Assembly (NCBI GenBank): GCA_028282595.1
Contig: JANQHQ010000002.1
Coordinates: forward strand, 51,460-115,459
DNA length: 64,000 nucleotides
Direction of reading: 5' to 3'
Source of the DNA: Chlorobium sp.
GTDB lineage: Bacteria; Bacteroidota; Chlorobiia; Chlorobiales; Chlorobiaceae
Shown: positions 36,814-45,774 of the stretch, piece by piece
Position numbering within the stretch: position 1 is the stretch's first letter
How the letters are laid out: each line of letters opens with the position of its first letter
Program-made: the position numbers and the translations under genes
The notes under the pieces: generated by a model
What the model was told of the DNA's origin: nothing
What the model saw: only the letters and a program-made list of their open reading frames with translations
Database searches by the model: none

Positions 36814-38616
36814 TCATGCCGGTTTCGTGGAGGCACCGGTCACACGTTTTCCAGCAGCTCCGCTCGACTGGTACAGCACCTGCAAAAGGTTGATTTTCGA
36901 GCGCTTGGGGAGACGTTTTTTTTCGAACAGCGCAGCCACGGGGACCGTGAAGATCCCGTCGGGAAAATTCGCGCGCTCAAGAGCGCCGGCGACCGCTGTT
37001 TGCCACGCATCGCTTTTCATGATGCTTTTCCAGTTGCACCAGGGACCCTGCGCGCCTCTGACGAGCCCCGTCAGTTCGGCGACGGTGAAAAGCGGGAAGG
37101 TCACGGCGTGAAGAACCGTGTTGAGGGGCCAGGAAAAGTAGGGGAGCCACCCTTCGGCATGGGGCAGGAAGCGGGAGGGGGCGAACAACGGCTTCGACAT
37201 CCGCTGAGACAGGCGCCGGTTCAGTTTCCAGGTCCGGGGTATCCGGGCGGAGATCTTGACCACGCCGCAGGACGTGAACGGTTCGTAGCTTCTGAAAAGG
37301 CGGCGGTTGCCGTGGAGGTTCGGCGAAATCCTGTTCATCGAGCATGGCCAGAGTTCGTACCACTCGCGGGCGGACTCGGGGCGCAGTGAGCGAAGCAGCG
37401 CGAAGTGGTCCCGCCGCCTGCGCTCCAGTTCCGCGAGCACGTCGCTCTGCAGCAGACCGGACAGCGCGATGCTGTCGTGCGAGAACCGAGCTTCGCCGAT
37501 TCTGGGCAGGAAGGGCAGGTAGCGTTGGCCTTTCCAGGCCCGGATGTGACTGCCCTTGAGCAGGGCGTCCGAAAAGAGCCCGCCGAAAACCGCCGGGTAG
37601 GCGGCGAGTTCGGCGGTTTTATGGAACCCCCAGGTGTGCACGTGCGTGTATTCCGATCCGCTGCCGACAAGGTCGCTGCACTGGGGCAGCACGTCGAGAT
37701 AGCGGGTTTGCGAACGCTCGAAGAGCCTGAAACGGGCGCCGTAGGCTTCGGAAGCCCTTTTCGCGATGCGCCCTTCGCGGTTGAAGCTGTCGAGAAAGAT
37801 CATCGCGTCGCGACGGCAGCGTTTCGGAAGGAGCGCGAGGATCGCCCGCGAGTCTTCGCCGCCGCTGAGAAACTGTCCTACGTGGTCCATGCATTCCGTT
37901 ACCGATCCGATATACTCCCCCAGTGTTTTCCGCAGTGCGTCGGCGGCTTCGTCGATGTCGCGGAAGGGGTCGTGTTCCAGGGGCTGCCAGTAGGGCTCGG
38001 AACGGCCGGGGCTCTTTTCGCCGGGAAGCCATTCGTGGATTGACGCCGCTGCGAGCTGGCGTACGCCGGTGTAGGCGGTGTAGGGCCAGGTGATATAGCC
38101 GTGAAGGATGAAATCGGCGAGTGAAACCGGATCTTTTGGGTTGCCGCGGCCGGAGAGTGAGGCGAGAGCGTCGATATGGGTTCCGACGAGGAGACCGTTT
38201 ACGCCGGTTGTGTGAAACACCGGAATGAACGACATGAGGTCCGTGACCACCTGGAGATGTCCGGTCGTTTTGTCAAGGGCCAGCAGCGCGAAGGGGCCGC
38301 TCAGGTCGGTGCTCCAGTCGACGCCGGTGAGGGATTGCCGTCGCCCGGCGATCAGGCGTGTTCCGGCTGTCGGGTCCTCTCCCGTCAGGAAGCCGTTGGA
38401 GGCGAACGTCAGGATCGGCCCGCCGACAACCGCTACGAGGGACGAGTCCGTTTCCACCGGATCGAGGCCCGTATAATGGTTGCGTTTAATCGCCAGGCTT
38501 CCCCACCGGCCATGAAACTCGAGCGTCTGCGTCGTATCCTCCGGACAGACGGCGGCGAGGGCTTTTTTCAACTCCCCCTCGGATTTTCGAACACCGGAAA
38601 AGATAAAGTCGCTCAT
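36814..38616 (-). CDS. Asparagine-synthase-like protein without a glutaminase Cys
   Basis: This protein of about 600 residues starts at ATG 38616; TTG 38649 is an alternative. Residues 1-210 resemble an Ntn-type domain, but no N-terminal Cys is present (MSDFIFSG), so glutamine hydrolysis is unlikely. The synthase half has the ATP pyrophosphatase PP-loop GQFLSGGEDSRAIL (about residues 245-258) and downstream GSEYTHVHTWG. Such proteins amidate or cyclise peptides and small molecules in biosynthetic clusters, for example lasso-peptide cyclases and beta-lactam synthetases. No precursor peptide or protease is nearby. The role is unknown. Confidence 0.75.
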   Translation of the reverse strand: MSDFIFSGVRKSEGELKKALAAVCPEDTTQTLEFHGRWGSLAIKRNHYTGLDPVETDSSLVAVVGGPILTFASNGFLTGEDPTAGTRLIAGRRQSLTGVDWSTDLSGPFALLALDKTTGHLQVVTDLMSFIPVFHTTGVNGLLVGTHIDALASLSGRGNPKDPVSLADFILHGYITWPYTAYTGVRQLAAASIHEWLPGEKSPGRSEPYWQPLEHDPFRDIDEAADALRKTLGEYIGSVTECMDHVGQFLSGGEDSRAILALLPKRCRRDAMIFLDSFNREGRIAKRASEAYGARFRLFERSQTRYLDVLPQCSDLVGSGSEYTHVHTWGFHKTAELAAYPAVFGGLFSDALLKGSHIRAWKGQRYLPFLPRIGEARFSHDSIALSGLLQSDVLAELERRRRDHFALLRSLRPESAREWYELWPCSMNRISPNLHGNRRLFRSYEPFTSCGVVKISARIPRTWKLNRRLSQRMSKPLFAPSRFLPHAEGWLPYFSWPLNTVLHAVTFPLFTVAELTGLVRGAQGPWCNWKSIMKSDAWQTAVAGALERANFPDGIFTVPVAALFEKKRLPKRSKINLLQVLYQSSGAAGKRVTGASTKPA

Positions 38617-38926
38617 GCTCAGCCGTTTGGGGAAGTGTTTCTGCTCCAACCGGTTGCGGGGAGTTTCGGTTCACCGACAATACAACGGATAGCCGTTTGC
38701 ACTGGTTCCCGGCGCGCGAGATGGCCGAGTGTAATACACGCGTAAATTCGAATAATTTTGCATGAAGAGCAAGATAAAAAAACGCGTCATGGGGGACGGC
38801 GCTGCAGCATTACTGGTTTGCGGCGTTCTGTTGCGGATTTCAAGGGGAGGTATCGTAGCCGTTTTTTATTTTGAAAGCAGGGTGCCGACGTCCGGTGGCC
38901 CTCAGGGAAAAAAACGGATAATCGCC

Positions 38927-39307
38927 ATGATGACAGGCGTCAGCGGAATAGGGGTCGATATCGTCGATATCAGACGAATCAGAGAGTCGTTTTCGAAATA
39001 CGGCGAGAAGTTTCTCGCAAGGGTGTTGACGGAACACGAGATCGCCTACTGCCGGAAAAAGGCCGACATGATGCCGAGCGTCGCCGCGCGTTTCGCTGCC
39101 AAGGAAGCTCTGTCGAAAGCTCTTGGCAAGGGCATCTCCGGGTCGTTTTCATTCGGGAGCGTCGAAGTCATTAACGACGCCGACGGGCGTCCGGTATTCA
39201 GAGTGCTCGACCGGACCATCGGCCTTTCGGACAGGGATATCCGGCTTTCCCTTTCGCATGACGGGGATTACGCGATCGCGTTCGTTCACCTCGGGCGTAC
39301 GATGTAA
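38927..39307 (+). CDS. acpS: Holo-[acyl-carrier-protein] synthase
   Basis: AcpS transfers phosphopantetheine from CoA to the acyl carrier protein Ser. The 126-residue protein from ATG 38927 has GIGVDIVDIRRI with the Mg-binding Asp, then RVLTEHEIAYC, RFAAKEALSKALGKGISG with the KEA motif, and SLSHDGDYAIAFV. The length is standard. The frame extends upstream to 38762, but those residues lack similarity. The gene is followed by a Zn-ribbon protein gene. Confidence 0.95.
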   Translation: MMTGVSGIGVDIVDIRRIRESFSKYGEKFLARVLTEHEIAYCRKKADMMPSVAARFAAKEALSKALGKGISGSFSFGSVEVINDADGRPVFRVLDRTIGLSDRDIRLSLSHDGDYAIAFVHLGRTM

Positions 39308-39345
39308 AGGGTGAAGGGCATCTTCACGATAAACGGCGAGGCGTT

Positions 39346-39540
39346 ATGGAATGCATGAAAACGGTGACGGTCCAGTGCCCCTACTGCGGGGCGTTGAACG
39401 AGGAGTTGATCGACTGTTCGATCGAAGTCCCTTCGGAGTACGTCGAGGACTGCGAGGTGTGCTGCAGTCCCATGGTGTTGACGGTGCTCTCGGTCGACGG
39501 TGAGGAGCCGGCCGTCGGTGTGAGAAGAGAGAACGGATAG
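39346..39540 (+). CDS. CPXCG-motif zinc-ribbon-like small protein
   Basis: This 64-residue protein has CPYCGALNE near the N-terminus and EDCEVCCSPM in the middle, the paired Cys knuckles of the CPXCG-type Cys-rich proteins. It probably binds one zinc. The rest is acidic. It lies 38 bases after acpS and could be co-transcribed with it. The function of the family is unknown. Confidence 0.8.
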   Translation: MECMKTVTVQCPYCGALNEELIDCSIEVPSEYVEDCEVCCSPMVLTVLSVDGEEPAVGVRRENG

Positions 39541-39553
39541 GAAGGTGTGCGGA

Positions 39554-40069
39554 TCAGGAGGTTCCTGCCTGGCCTGTGAACGCTTCTATGCGCACCTGCG
39601 TGATGCCTTTTTTCAGAAGCCCGATTTTCTTTGCGGCTCCGAGGGAAAGGTCTATGATTCTTCCCTTGATGAAGGGGCCGCGATCGTTGATCCTGACGAT
39701 GACTTCCTTGCCGTTGGAGAGGTTCGTTACCCGCACCATTGAACCGAAGGGGAGCGTCTTGTGCGCGGCGGTCAGTTCGTGCATGTCGAATCGTTCGCCG
39801 TTGGCTGTGAGCCGGCCGTGGAAATAATCGGCGTAGTAGGACGCTATTCCTTCTCTGGTCATGAACAGCTTCCCGAAAGCTTTTTCCAGATCCGCGATGC
39901 CGGTCGGCATGTCATGCCCGGTCTGTTCCGGAGCGTTTCCGGTTACGGCTGCGCCGGATTGTATGGATGTATACTGCGAGCTTGTCTGGCAACCGGTGAG
40001 CTGCACGAGGAGCAGCAGCACGATCGCGGGTAGCAAGGCGTATGTGACGCTTCCGGTCTTACGGTTCAT
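39554..40069 (-). CDS. RlpA-like lipoprotein (double-psi beta-barrel)
   Basis: This 171-residue lipoprotein has the signal ALLPAIVLLLLVQLTGC (Cys at 27). It has a spacer and then a double-psi beta-barrel (residues 75-165): GIASYYADYFHGRLTANGE, FDMHELTAAHKTLPFG, VRVTNLSNGK and RINDRGPF. This is the catalytic domain of RlpA lytic transglycosylases that act on denuded glycan at the septum. The Glu/Asp and His positions of the active site (GE, HKTLP) are visible. There is no SPOR domain, so septal targeting by denuded glycan binding is not expected. It is convergent with the zinc-ribbon gene. Confidence 0.88.
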   Translation of the reverse strand: MNRKTGSVTYALLPAIVLLLLVQLTGCQTSSQYTSIQSGAAVTGNAPEQTGHDMPTGIADLEKAFGKLFMTREGIASYYADYFHGRLTANGERFDMHELTAAHKTLPFGSMVRVTNLSNGKEVIVRINDRGPFIKGRIIDLSLGAAKKIGLLKKGITQVRIEAFTGQAGTS

Positions 40070-40408
40070 GTCGCATGGTTCGGTTTATGCAGGCAATACG
40101 GTCGTGTTCTGCCTGATGGGGGGTGGATGAAAAACCGAAAAATTACAGTCAAATCACTTGGCTAATATACGAAAAAAAATTATAATCACTTTCAAGACGT
40201 ATCCCCCGTTTCGTAACGACTTTCGAAACAATATTTTACCTTCCGTGCCCACGACTCCGGCCGCTCTCGGGCATGTTACTCCGCGGGAAGCATCACCGGT
40301 ATGTACGGTTCCGGCAACAGGCCGTTGCTAAACTAATTGAGCCCTGTCGGGGGTTGGTAGAGGAGGTGTTGTGCCTGTACCACGTTCACATACAGAAAGG
40401 AGAGTACC
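40070..40408. other. Non-coding 339-base region ahead of the ArsA-like gene
   Basis: No gene is apparent. The region serves the divergent RlpA and ArsA-like genes. It has an AT-rich centre (ATACGAAAAAAAATTATAAT, 40168-40187) suited to promoters, and AAAGGAGAG before the ATG at 40409. No riboswitch-like fold is recognised. Confidence 0.4.
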
Positions 40409-41623
40409 ATGCGTTTGATTCTTATGACCGGTAAGGGAGGGGTTGGAAAAACGTCCATGGCCGCTGCTACGGGGCTCGGTTGTGCCGAGAAGGGCTACAA
40501 GACGCTGGTGCTCAGCACCGATCCGGCGCATTCGCTTGCCGACAGCCTCGCGGTTGAGCTCGGGCACGAGCCGAAGATGGTTCGTGAAAACCTCTGGGCC
40601 GCCGAACTCGACGTTCTCGAGGAGCTTGAGAAAAACTGGGGTGCGGTCAAACGCTATATCACCGAGGTGCTCCAGGCGCGAGGTCTCGAAGGGGTGCAGG
40701 CCGAAGAGCTGGCCATCCTGCCGGGTTCGGACGAGATATTCGGTCTGGTGCGGGTATTCCGGCATCACAAGGAGGGAAATTTCGATGTGCTGATCATCGA
40801 TTCGGCTCCTACAGGTACGGCGCTGCGGTTGTTGAGCATTCCGGAAGTGACCGGCTGGTACATGCGGCGGTTCTACAAGCCGTTCGAGAAGGTGGCGATG
40901 ACGCTCCGTCCGGTCGTCGAGCCTATTTTCAGGCCCCTTGCGGGTTTTTCCCTTCCCGACAAGGAGATGATGGATGTTCCCTACGAGTTTTACCAGAAAA
41001 TCGAGCATCTCGGCGAAGTGCTCAAGGACAACAACACGACAACCGTTCGCCTGGTGACCAATCCGGAGCGGATGGTGATCAACGAATCCCTGCGCGCGCA
41101 CGCGTACCTGAGCCTGTACGATATTTCCACCGACCTCATCATCGCCAACCGTATCATTCCCGACGAGGTCAGCGACCCCTATTTCGAATACTGGAAGAGG
41201 AACCAGAAAGAGTACCGCGACGAAATCCACGAAAACTTCAACCCGTTGCCCGTCAAGGAGGTGCCGCTCTATTCGAGGGAGATCTGCGGGCTGGATTCAC
41301 TCGAAAAACTCCGGGAACTGCTCTACGGCGACGAGGACCCGTCGAGAGTCTATCACCGGGAAAATACGATGCGGATCGATCAGGGGAAGAAGGGTTACAA
41401 GCTCGTGCTCTCGCTGCCGGGCATTCGCAAGGACAGGATCGAGATCAGCAAGAGAGGGGACGAACTGAATGTCCGCATCGGCAACCACCGCAGAAACATC
41501 GTTCTTCCGCAGGCCCTTGCGTCACTGAAAACCGACGGTGCGGAAATGGAGGGAGAGGTGCTGACGATCATGTTCAGGGAGGAAAACGCCGGCGGAAAGG
41601 AGAGAAAGAAGAAAGAGGGATGA
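40409..41623 (+). CDS. ArsA/GET3-family ATPase with C-terminal small-HSP-like domain
   Basis: This 404-residue protein has the deviant Walker A MTGKGGVGKTSMAA (residues 6-19), a switch I-like TDPAHSLADSL, and the switch II region IIDSAPTGTALRLLS. The C-terminal 75 residues (KKGYKLVLSLPGIRKDRIEI, NVRIGNHRRNIVLP) form an alpha-crystallin-like beta domain. Green sulfur bacteria carry several such ArsA homologues without an ArsB partner; they are thought to target or hold membrane or tail-anchored proteins rather than pump arsenite. The three Cys of arsenite-binding ArsA are not apparent. It probably acts in the cytosol. The gene stands alone. Confidence 0.88.
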   Translation: MRLILMTGKGGVGKTSMAAATGLGCAEKGYKTLVLSTDPAHSLADSLAVELGHEPKMVRENLWAAELDVLEELEKNWGAVKRYITEVLQARGLEGVQAEELAILPGSDEIFGLVRVFRHHKEGNFDVLIIDSAPTGTALRLLSIPEVTGWYMRRFYKPFEKVAMTLRPVVEPIFRPLAGFSLPDKEMMDVPYEFYQKIEHLGEVLKDNNTTTVRLVTNPERMVINESLRAHAYLSLYDISTDLIIANRIIPDEVSDPYFEYWKRNQKEYRDEIHENFNPLPVKEVPLYSREICGLDSLEKLRELLYGDEDPSRVYHRENTMRIDQGKKGYKLVLSLPGIRKDRIEISKRGDELNVRIGNHRRNIVLPQALASLKTDGAEMEGEVLTIMFREENAGGKERKKKEG

Positions 41624-41748
41624 GTCCGGTTTCCGGGCAATTATTTACATTTTAGCTTTTTTCTTGTTAACTTAACAACCGTGTATTGTCTTGAGTGAAC
41701 AGTAAAGACCGGGCGTTTCCGGCCCGGGCACTGGAGGGTACAGTCGCC

Positions 41749-42027
41749 ATGTCGTTGCAGATTGGAGATCCCGTAATATACAGAAAACCAAAAAGCTCGT
41801 CCCGTCCCGGTCCCCGGGCGAGGCAGGTCTACCCTCTCGAGCACGGCGAGGCCTATCACTACGTGGTCGACAAGTTCTGGAAAGTCACCGGGATCAACGA
41901 TGACGGCACGGTCGAGGTGGTTACCCGGAGAGGGAAAAAGCACTGCCTGCAGATGGACGATCCCAACCTCCAGAAGGCCGGCTTGTTTCGATACCTCGTT
42001 TTCAGGAAGAAGTTCCCCTGCGCGTAA
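41749..42027 (+). CDS. Small unknown protein (92 residues)
   Basis: From ATG 41749, with GGAGGG upstream, the protein reads MSLQIGDPVIYRKPKSSSRP and later VVDKFWKVTGINDDGTVEVV, TRRGKKHCL. The IGDPVIY and W-K-V strands suggest a small SH3-like beta-barrel of the KOW/CarD type. The earlier in-frame ATG 41695 is less likely because it lacks a ribosome site. It is convergent with the small gene at 42046. The function is unknown. Confidence 0.65.
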   Translation: MSLQIGDPVIYRKPKSSSRPGPRARQVYPLEHGEAYHYVVDKFWKVTGINDDGTVEVVTRRGKKHCLQMDDPNLQKAGLFRYLVFRKKFPCA

Positions 42028-42045
42028 CCCGTTTGCTCTCCCGCT

Positions 42046-42279
42046 TCAGTCCTCCCCTTCGCCGACCGGTTCCGATCCGGTTTTGAGGTGATGAACCTCC
42101 GTATCGAACCAGAGAGGTTTCTCGTTCCGGAGCATGCTGATAACAACCTGAAACTCGGCCGGGTCCCTGAAAACCCGGTTCTCTATGAGCTGGTTGCTCG
42201 AATCGTACAGGGCGATCCGGCCGCTGTGCTCGTTCATGTCCCATCTGCTGTAGTAACTGGCTACAAGTATGTTTGCCAT
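42046..42279 (-). CDS. Small unknown protein (77 residues)
   Basis: The protein reads MANILVASYYSRWDMNEHSG, then RIALYDSSNQLIENRVFRDP and AEFQVVISMLRNEKPLWFDT. The strand-helix pattern looks like a compact alpha/beta fold, but no family is recognised. Codon use is normal for the chromosome. It is the gene just downstream of the pentapeptide-repeat gene on the same strand (32 bases), so it may be co-transcribed with it. Confidence 0.65.
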   Translation of the reverse strand: MANILVASYYSRWDMNEHSGRIALYDSSNQLIENRVFRDPAEFQVVISMLRNEKPLWFDTEVHHLKTGSEPVGEGED

Positions 42280-42310
42280 GTTCGGTGAACTTTGCGGTTG
42301 ACGGTTCGTG

Positions 42311-43738
42311 TTACGGGCGGTCCTCGAATCTGGCTCCGTTCAGCACGGCCCAGGACGATGTGGCCTGTTTGCCGGAAGGCAGTACGGTTTCCGGCGAGAT
42401 CAGCGCCCTGTTGAGGACGGTTTCGAAGAGCCTGGCGCCGGTCAGGTTCGCACCTCTCAGATCGGCTCCCGTGAGATCGGTTTCAAAGAGCCTCGCGTTT
42501 TCGAGGGTTGCGTCGCTGAGGTTCGCTCCCTGGAGGCGGGTGTGGTGGAAAACGGCTCCCGTGAGATCGGCCCCCTTGAGATCCGCCTCTTTCATGAACG
42601 CCTTTTCGAAGTTTGCGTTTGCGAGGACCGCATTCCGGAAGCGGGTTTCCATCAGGTCGGTCCGTTTCCAGGAGGTGCCGGAAAGATCGGCTCCGGTGAA
42701 GTCGGCCCGGTCGAAATCGGCGCCGTCCATTTTCGCTCCGGCCATCGAGGCTCCCCGCATGTCAGCCCCCTCAAGCCTGACGTCGTCGAGACGTTCTCCA
42801 GGCATGTCGGCTGTTTTTTCGGGGTTTTGGCTGCGCAGGGCGTTCCAGCTTTCGACATCCTCGGTAAGGAGTATTTCGGGTGCGATATACTCATCGGCGG
42901 TTTCGGTTTCCAAAGCGGGTTCTGTCTGCAGAGGCTCCTGGGGAGCGTCTTTCGGCAAAGAGGAGGGTCGCATCCCGGTGTGTTCCGGCGTGGCGGACCG
43001 CGCCGCGGGTTGCCGCGTAACGAGGTTCCGTGGTTTCAGGGCGGGAATCTCGGCCGACAGGGAGACCGGTTGCCGTTCGGCTTCGGTCGAATAGGTCGCG
43101 CCGTTGAGCCTCGCCCAGAGCGCGGTCGCCCGTTCCCCCGAAGGCAGGATCGTGTTGTTGGAGAGTTTCGCTCCTTCCAGAACGGCCTGCCTGAGCAGTT
43201 CGGCGCCCGAAAGGTTCGCGCCTCTCAGGTCGGCGCGCTTCAGGTTCGCTTCATAGAGGCGGGCCTTTTCGAGACCTGCGTTTCGCAGGTCCGCACCTTC
43301 GAGATTCACAAAGCGAAGGTCCGCCATCGAAAGGTTGGCGTTTTGCAGGTTCACGTTTTTCATGAAGGCCTTGCTCATATCCGCCCTCGAAAGATTCGCG
43401 TCTTCCAGAACGGCGCCGGAGAGGGTTGCGCGGCTGAGCCTCGCCAGAGGCATGACGGCCCTTTGCAGGTCGGCTTCCCGGAGTTTCGCCCCTTCAAGCT
43501 GCGCGCGGACCATGTTCGCATCTTTCAGGTCGGCCTTGTCGAGATCGGCGTCCTCGAGGTTCGCCCTGTCGAGGTCGACGACCATCAGAGGCTGTTCCGC
43601 CCGCATCGCGTTCCAGGCCGAGGCGCCGGAAAGGAGGGTTGCAAGCTGGTCCCGGTCGAATCCGCGGACCGTTCCGGGAACGAGCCCCGCGAGAAGAAAG
43701 GCGGGGAGCAGGAAGAGAAGAAAAGCGGTGCGTTTCAT
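42311..43738 (-). CDS. Exported pentapeptide-repeat protein with duplicated module
   Basis: This 475-residue protein has a signal peptide (MKRTAFLLFLLPAFLLAGLV, cleavage near GTVRG). It is followed by two homologous modules. Module 1 is about residues 40-215, with SAWNAMRAEQP, then repeats such as ANLEDADLDKADLKDANMVR, closing with ILPSGERATALWARLNGA. Module 2 is about 315-475, with ESWNALRSQNP, the same repeats and VLPSGKQATSSWAVLNGA. A low-complexity Pro/Glu linker joins them. The A(D/N)LxxA repeats fold as a right-handed square beta-helix. Family roles vary and the substrate is unknown. The duplication is clear at the flanking caps. Confidence 0.9.
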   Translation of the reverse strand: MKRTAFLLFLLPAFLLAGLVPGTVRGFDRDQLATLLSGASAWNAMRAEQPLMVVDLDRANLEDADLDKADLKDANMVRAQLEGAKLREADLQRAVMPLARLSRATLSGAVLEDANLSRADMSKAFMKNVNLQNANLSMADLRFVNLEGADLRNAGLEKARLYEANLKRADLRGANLSGAELLRQAVLEGAKLSNNTILPSGERATALWARLNGATYSTEAERQPVSLSAEIPALKPRNLVTRQPAARSATPEHTGMRPSSLPKDAPQEPLQTEPALETETADEYIAPEILLTEDVESWNALRSQNPEKTADMPGERLDDVRLEGADMRGASMAGAKMDGADFDRADFTGADLSGTSWKRTDLMETRFRNAVLANANFEKAFMKEADLKGADLTGAVFHHTRLQGANLSDATLENARLFETDLTGADLRGANLTGARLFETVLNRALISPETVLPSGKQATSSWAVLNGARFEDRP

Positions 43739-43842
43739 GTCGCGCTGGTTAACGTTGTTCAGGGGCGTCCGTTTCGATTAATATAGGCAACGTTCCCTTC
43801 TCTCGCGCAACAATCGCTGTTCCGGGCGCACGGCGTTCCGTC

Positions 43843-44664
43843 TCATGTTCTCGAGCGGATAAGGATAAAGGAGCCGGCTATGATCAGCGCACCTCCGGCC
43901 CATGCCGACGCGGGCGGGATTTCCTGCCAGAAGAGGTAGCCGTAGAGGATGGAGAACATGATGGATGCGTAGCTTGCGGCCGCAACGACCGGTGCGTTGT
44001 CCAGTCTGTAGGCGAGTGTCATGAGATACTGTCCGAAGGTGGAAAACACCGCGACGCCCAACAGCAACAGCCACTGGTTCCCTTCGGGCATCACGAAGGA
44101 CGGGCCGGTCCAGGCCGCGCTGAGCAGGGCGGTGATGACGAAGAAGTTTGTGACGATGGTCGCGGGATCGTCGGTCCGGTTCAGCTTTCTGACGAGAAGG
44201 TGGGCCATTGCCGAGGCCGATGCTCCAACGATGCTCGCCCATGCGGCCGGAGTCCAGCCGAAGGAGGGCTCCATTATGAGAACGATCCCGAGCAGGCCGG
44301 CTCCGATCGCCGCCCAGACGCCATGGGACGGTTTTTCCCCGATAACCCAGGGGGCGAGGAGCGCAAGGATCAACGGCTGCGTTCTGCCGAGAAAAACGCT
44401 CTCCGCAAGCGGGATATGGGCAAGCGCGTAATAAAAACCGCTCATGGCGAGAAAGCCGAAAAGGGAGCGCAGGATGAGCGTTTTCCAGGCAGTGACGATA
44501 AGCCGTTTTTTCCTGAACGCAAGCGTTCCGAGAAAAAACGGCAGCGGCAGGACGCTGCGGAAAAGAATGATTTCGGGAATCGGAAGGGAAGAGCCGATGC
44601 CCTTGATCATGGCGGCCATCGTGGCGAAACAGGCCGATGCTGTGAGCATGAGGATGATGCTCAT
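43843..44664 (-). CDS. EamA/RhaT-type small-molecule permease
   Basis: This inner-membrane transporter of the drug/metabolite superfamily has ten hydrophobic segments in two EamA repeats, beginning MSIILMLTASACFATMAAMI and ending AWAGGALIIAGSFILIRSRT. Conserved features such as SGFYYALAHIPLAESVFLGR and MTLAYRLDNAPVVAAASYAS are typical. ATG 44664 gives 273 residues; ATG 44778 would add 38 residues, and neither has a good ribosome site. The frame is open far beyond, because minus-strand stops are rare in this GC-rich DNA. The substrate is unknown. It is divergent from the NAD(P)-binding protein at 44878. Confidence 0.85.
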   Translation of the reverse strand: MSIILMLTASACFATMAAMIKGIGSSLPIPEIILFRSVLPLPFFLGTLAFRKKRLIVTAWKTLILRSLFGFLAMSGFYYALAHIPLAESVFLGRTQPLILALLAPWVIGEKPSHGVWAAIGAGLLGIVLIMEPSFGWTPAAWASIVGASASAMAHLLVRKLNRTDDPATIVTNFFVITALLSAAWTGPSFVMPEGNQWLLLLGVAVFSTFGQYLMTLAYRLDNAPVVAAASYASIMFSILYGYLFWQEIPPASAWAGGALIIAGSFILIRSRT

Positions 44665-44877
44665 GAAACGTCTGGAATCGGAAAATGGAATCCGGGTGAT
44701 GAACAAGAAGGCGTTTCCGGCCGGTTTCCCTCCGGTGAATGCCTGTAGGGAAAAAAGCAATTTTCGGGGAGGATTCATAATGGCCGGCGGGAGCGCGAAG
44801 CCGCGCCGATCCGGAACAGGGCGAGAAACAAACTGTTCGGGACGGACGTTATAGCCTGAAATGGAAAAAGTGAGGGT

Positions 44878-45585
44878 ATGATCATGACAAAGAAGGGTAC
44901 ATATACGGGAACGGTTCTCGTGGCCGGAGCTACGGGGAAAACCGGCAGGTGGGTTGTTTCGAGGTTGCAGCATTACGGCGTGCCGGTGCGTGTGCTTTCG
45001 CGGTCCGGGGAAAAAGCCGGGGAACTCGGTGATGTAGAGATCGTCGTCGGCAAAATACAGAGTGAGGAGGATGTCTCGAAAGCGGTGCAGGGATGCGCGG
45101 CCGTCATTTCCGCGCTCGGTTCGAGCGAGGTGTTCGGTGAGGCGTCTCCCGGGGAAGTCGATCGCGACGGGGTGATCCGTCTCGTCGACGCGGCGGCGAA
45201 AGCCGGCGTGAAACATTTCGGCCTGGTCAGTTCGATGGCCGTCACGAAGTGGTATCATCCCCTCAACCTGTTTGCCGGAGTGCTTTCCAAGAAGTTCGAG
45301 GCCGAAGAGCATCTCCGGAAAGTTTTCCGCACGGAGGGGCGATCCTACACGATCGTCAGGCCCGGCGGATTGAAGGATGGGGAGCCCCTGCATCACGACC
45401 TGCATGTGGATCAGGGCGACAGGATGTGGAGCGGATGGATCAACCGCGGCGACGTGGCGGAACTGCTCGTTGTCTCGCTCTGGAGTGAAAAGGCCCGGAA
45501 CAAGACGTTCGAGGTCGTCAACGAAGACGAGGAGGAACATCTTCAGGACTCTCTCGAGAAGTACTACGACCGGCTTGCCGGGTAG
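44878..45585 (+). CDS. NAD(P)-binding Rossmann protein, atypical SDR (NmrA/Ycf39-like)
   Basis: This 235-residue protein has the N-terminal nucleotide motif TVLVAGATGKTGRWVVSRL, then VISALGSSEVFGE, HFGLVSSMAVTKWYHP and IVRPGGLKDG. The layout fits atypical SDRs (SDR_a5) such as Ycf39-like or NmrA-like proteins, which often lack the catalytic Tyr-x-x-x-Lys. Related proteins in phototrophs assist pigment-protein assembly or quinone/chlorophyll metabolism, but this is not shown here. ATG 44878 has a GAGGG site; ATG 44884 is possible. It stands alone. Confidence 0.85.
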   Translation: MIMTKKGTYTGTVLVAGATGKTGRWVVSRLQHYGVPVRVLSRSGEKAGELGDVEIVVGKIQSEEDVSKAVQGCAAVISALGSSEVFGEASPGEVDRDGVIRLVDAAAKAGVKHFGLVSSMAVTKWYHPLNLFAGVLSKKFEAEEHLRKVFRTEGRSYTIVRPGGLKDGEPLHHDLHVDQGDRMWSGWINRGDVAELLVVSLWSEKARNKTFEVVNEDEEEHLQDSLEKYYDRLAG

Positions 45586-45774
45586 TGAGGCCGGTGCGGG
45601 CGGCAGATGAGATACGATGAAAACGCGGCGACCGGTCTGAAAAGCGCGCGTCGCCCGCGCCTTTGCTGGGATGCGCGGGTATGCGAGTCGAAGCCCGGAG
45701 TCTTTTCGGTGAGGTTCCGCTCGATCAGGAGCCCGGCGGTTTCATGAAGGGTATTGTCCGGGGTTTCAGGCCCT

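Noticed and set aside
40409..41623. Call as an arsenite-pump ATPase ArsA
   Set aside because: There is a single ATPase half, no ArsB or ArsD neighbour and a small-HSP-like tail, as in other green sulfur bacterial homologues not linked to arsenite.
42308..43786. Plus-strand frames opposite the pentapeptide-repeat gene
   Set aside because: The periodic repeats produce open frames on both strands; only the minus strand has a signal peptide and A(D/N)LxxA repeats.
44665..45540. Upstream extension of the EamA transporter frame across the divergent gene
   Set aside because: The frame is open only because stops are rare on this strand; the extension lies over the NAD(P)-binding gene and has no similarity.
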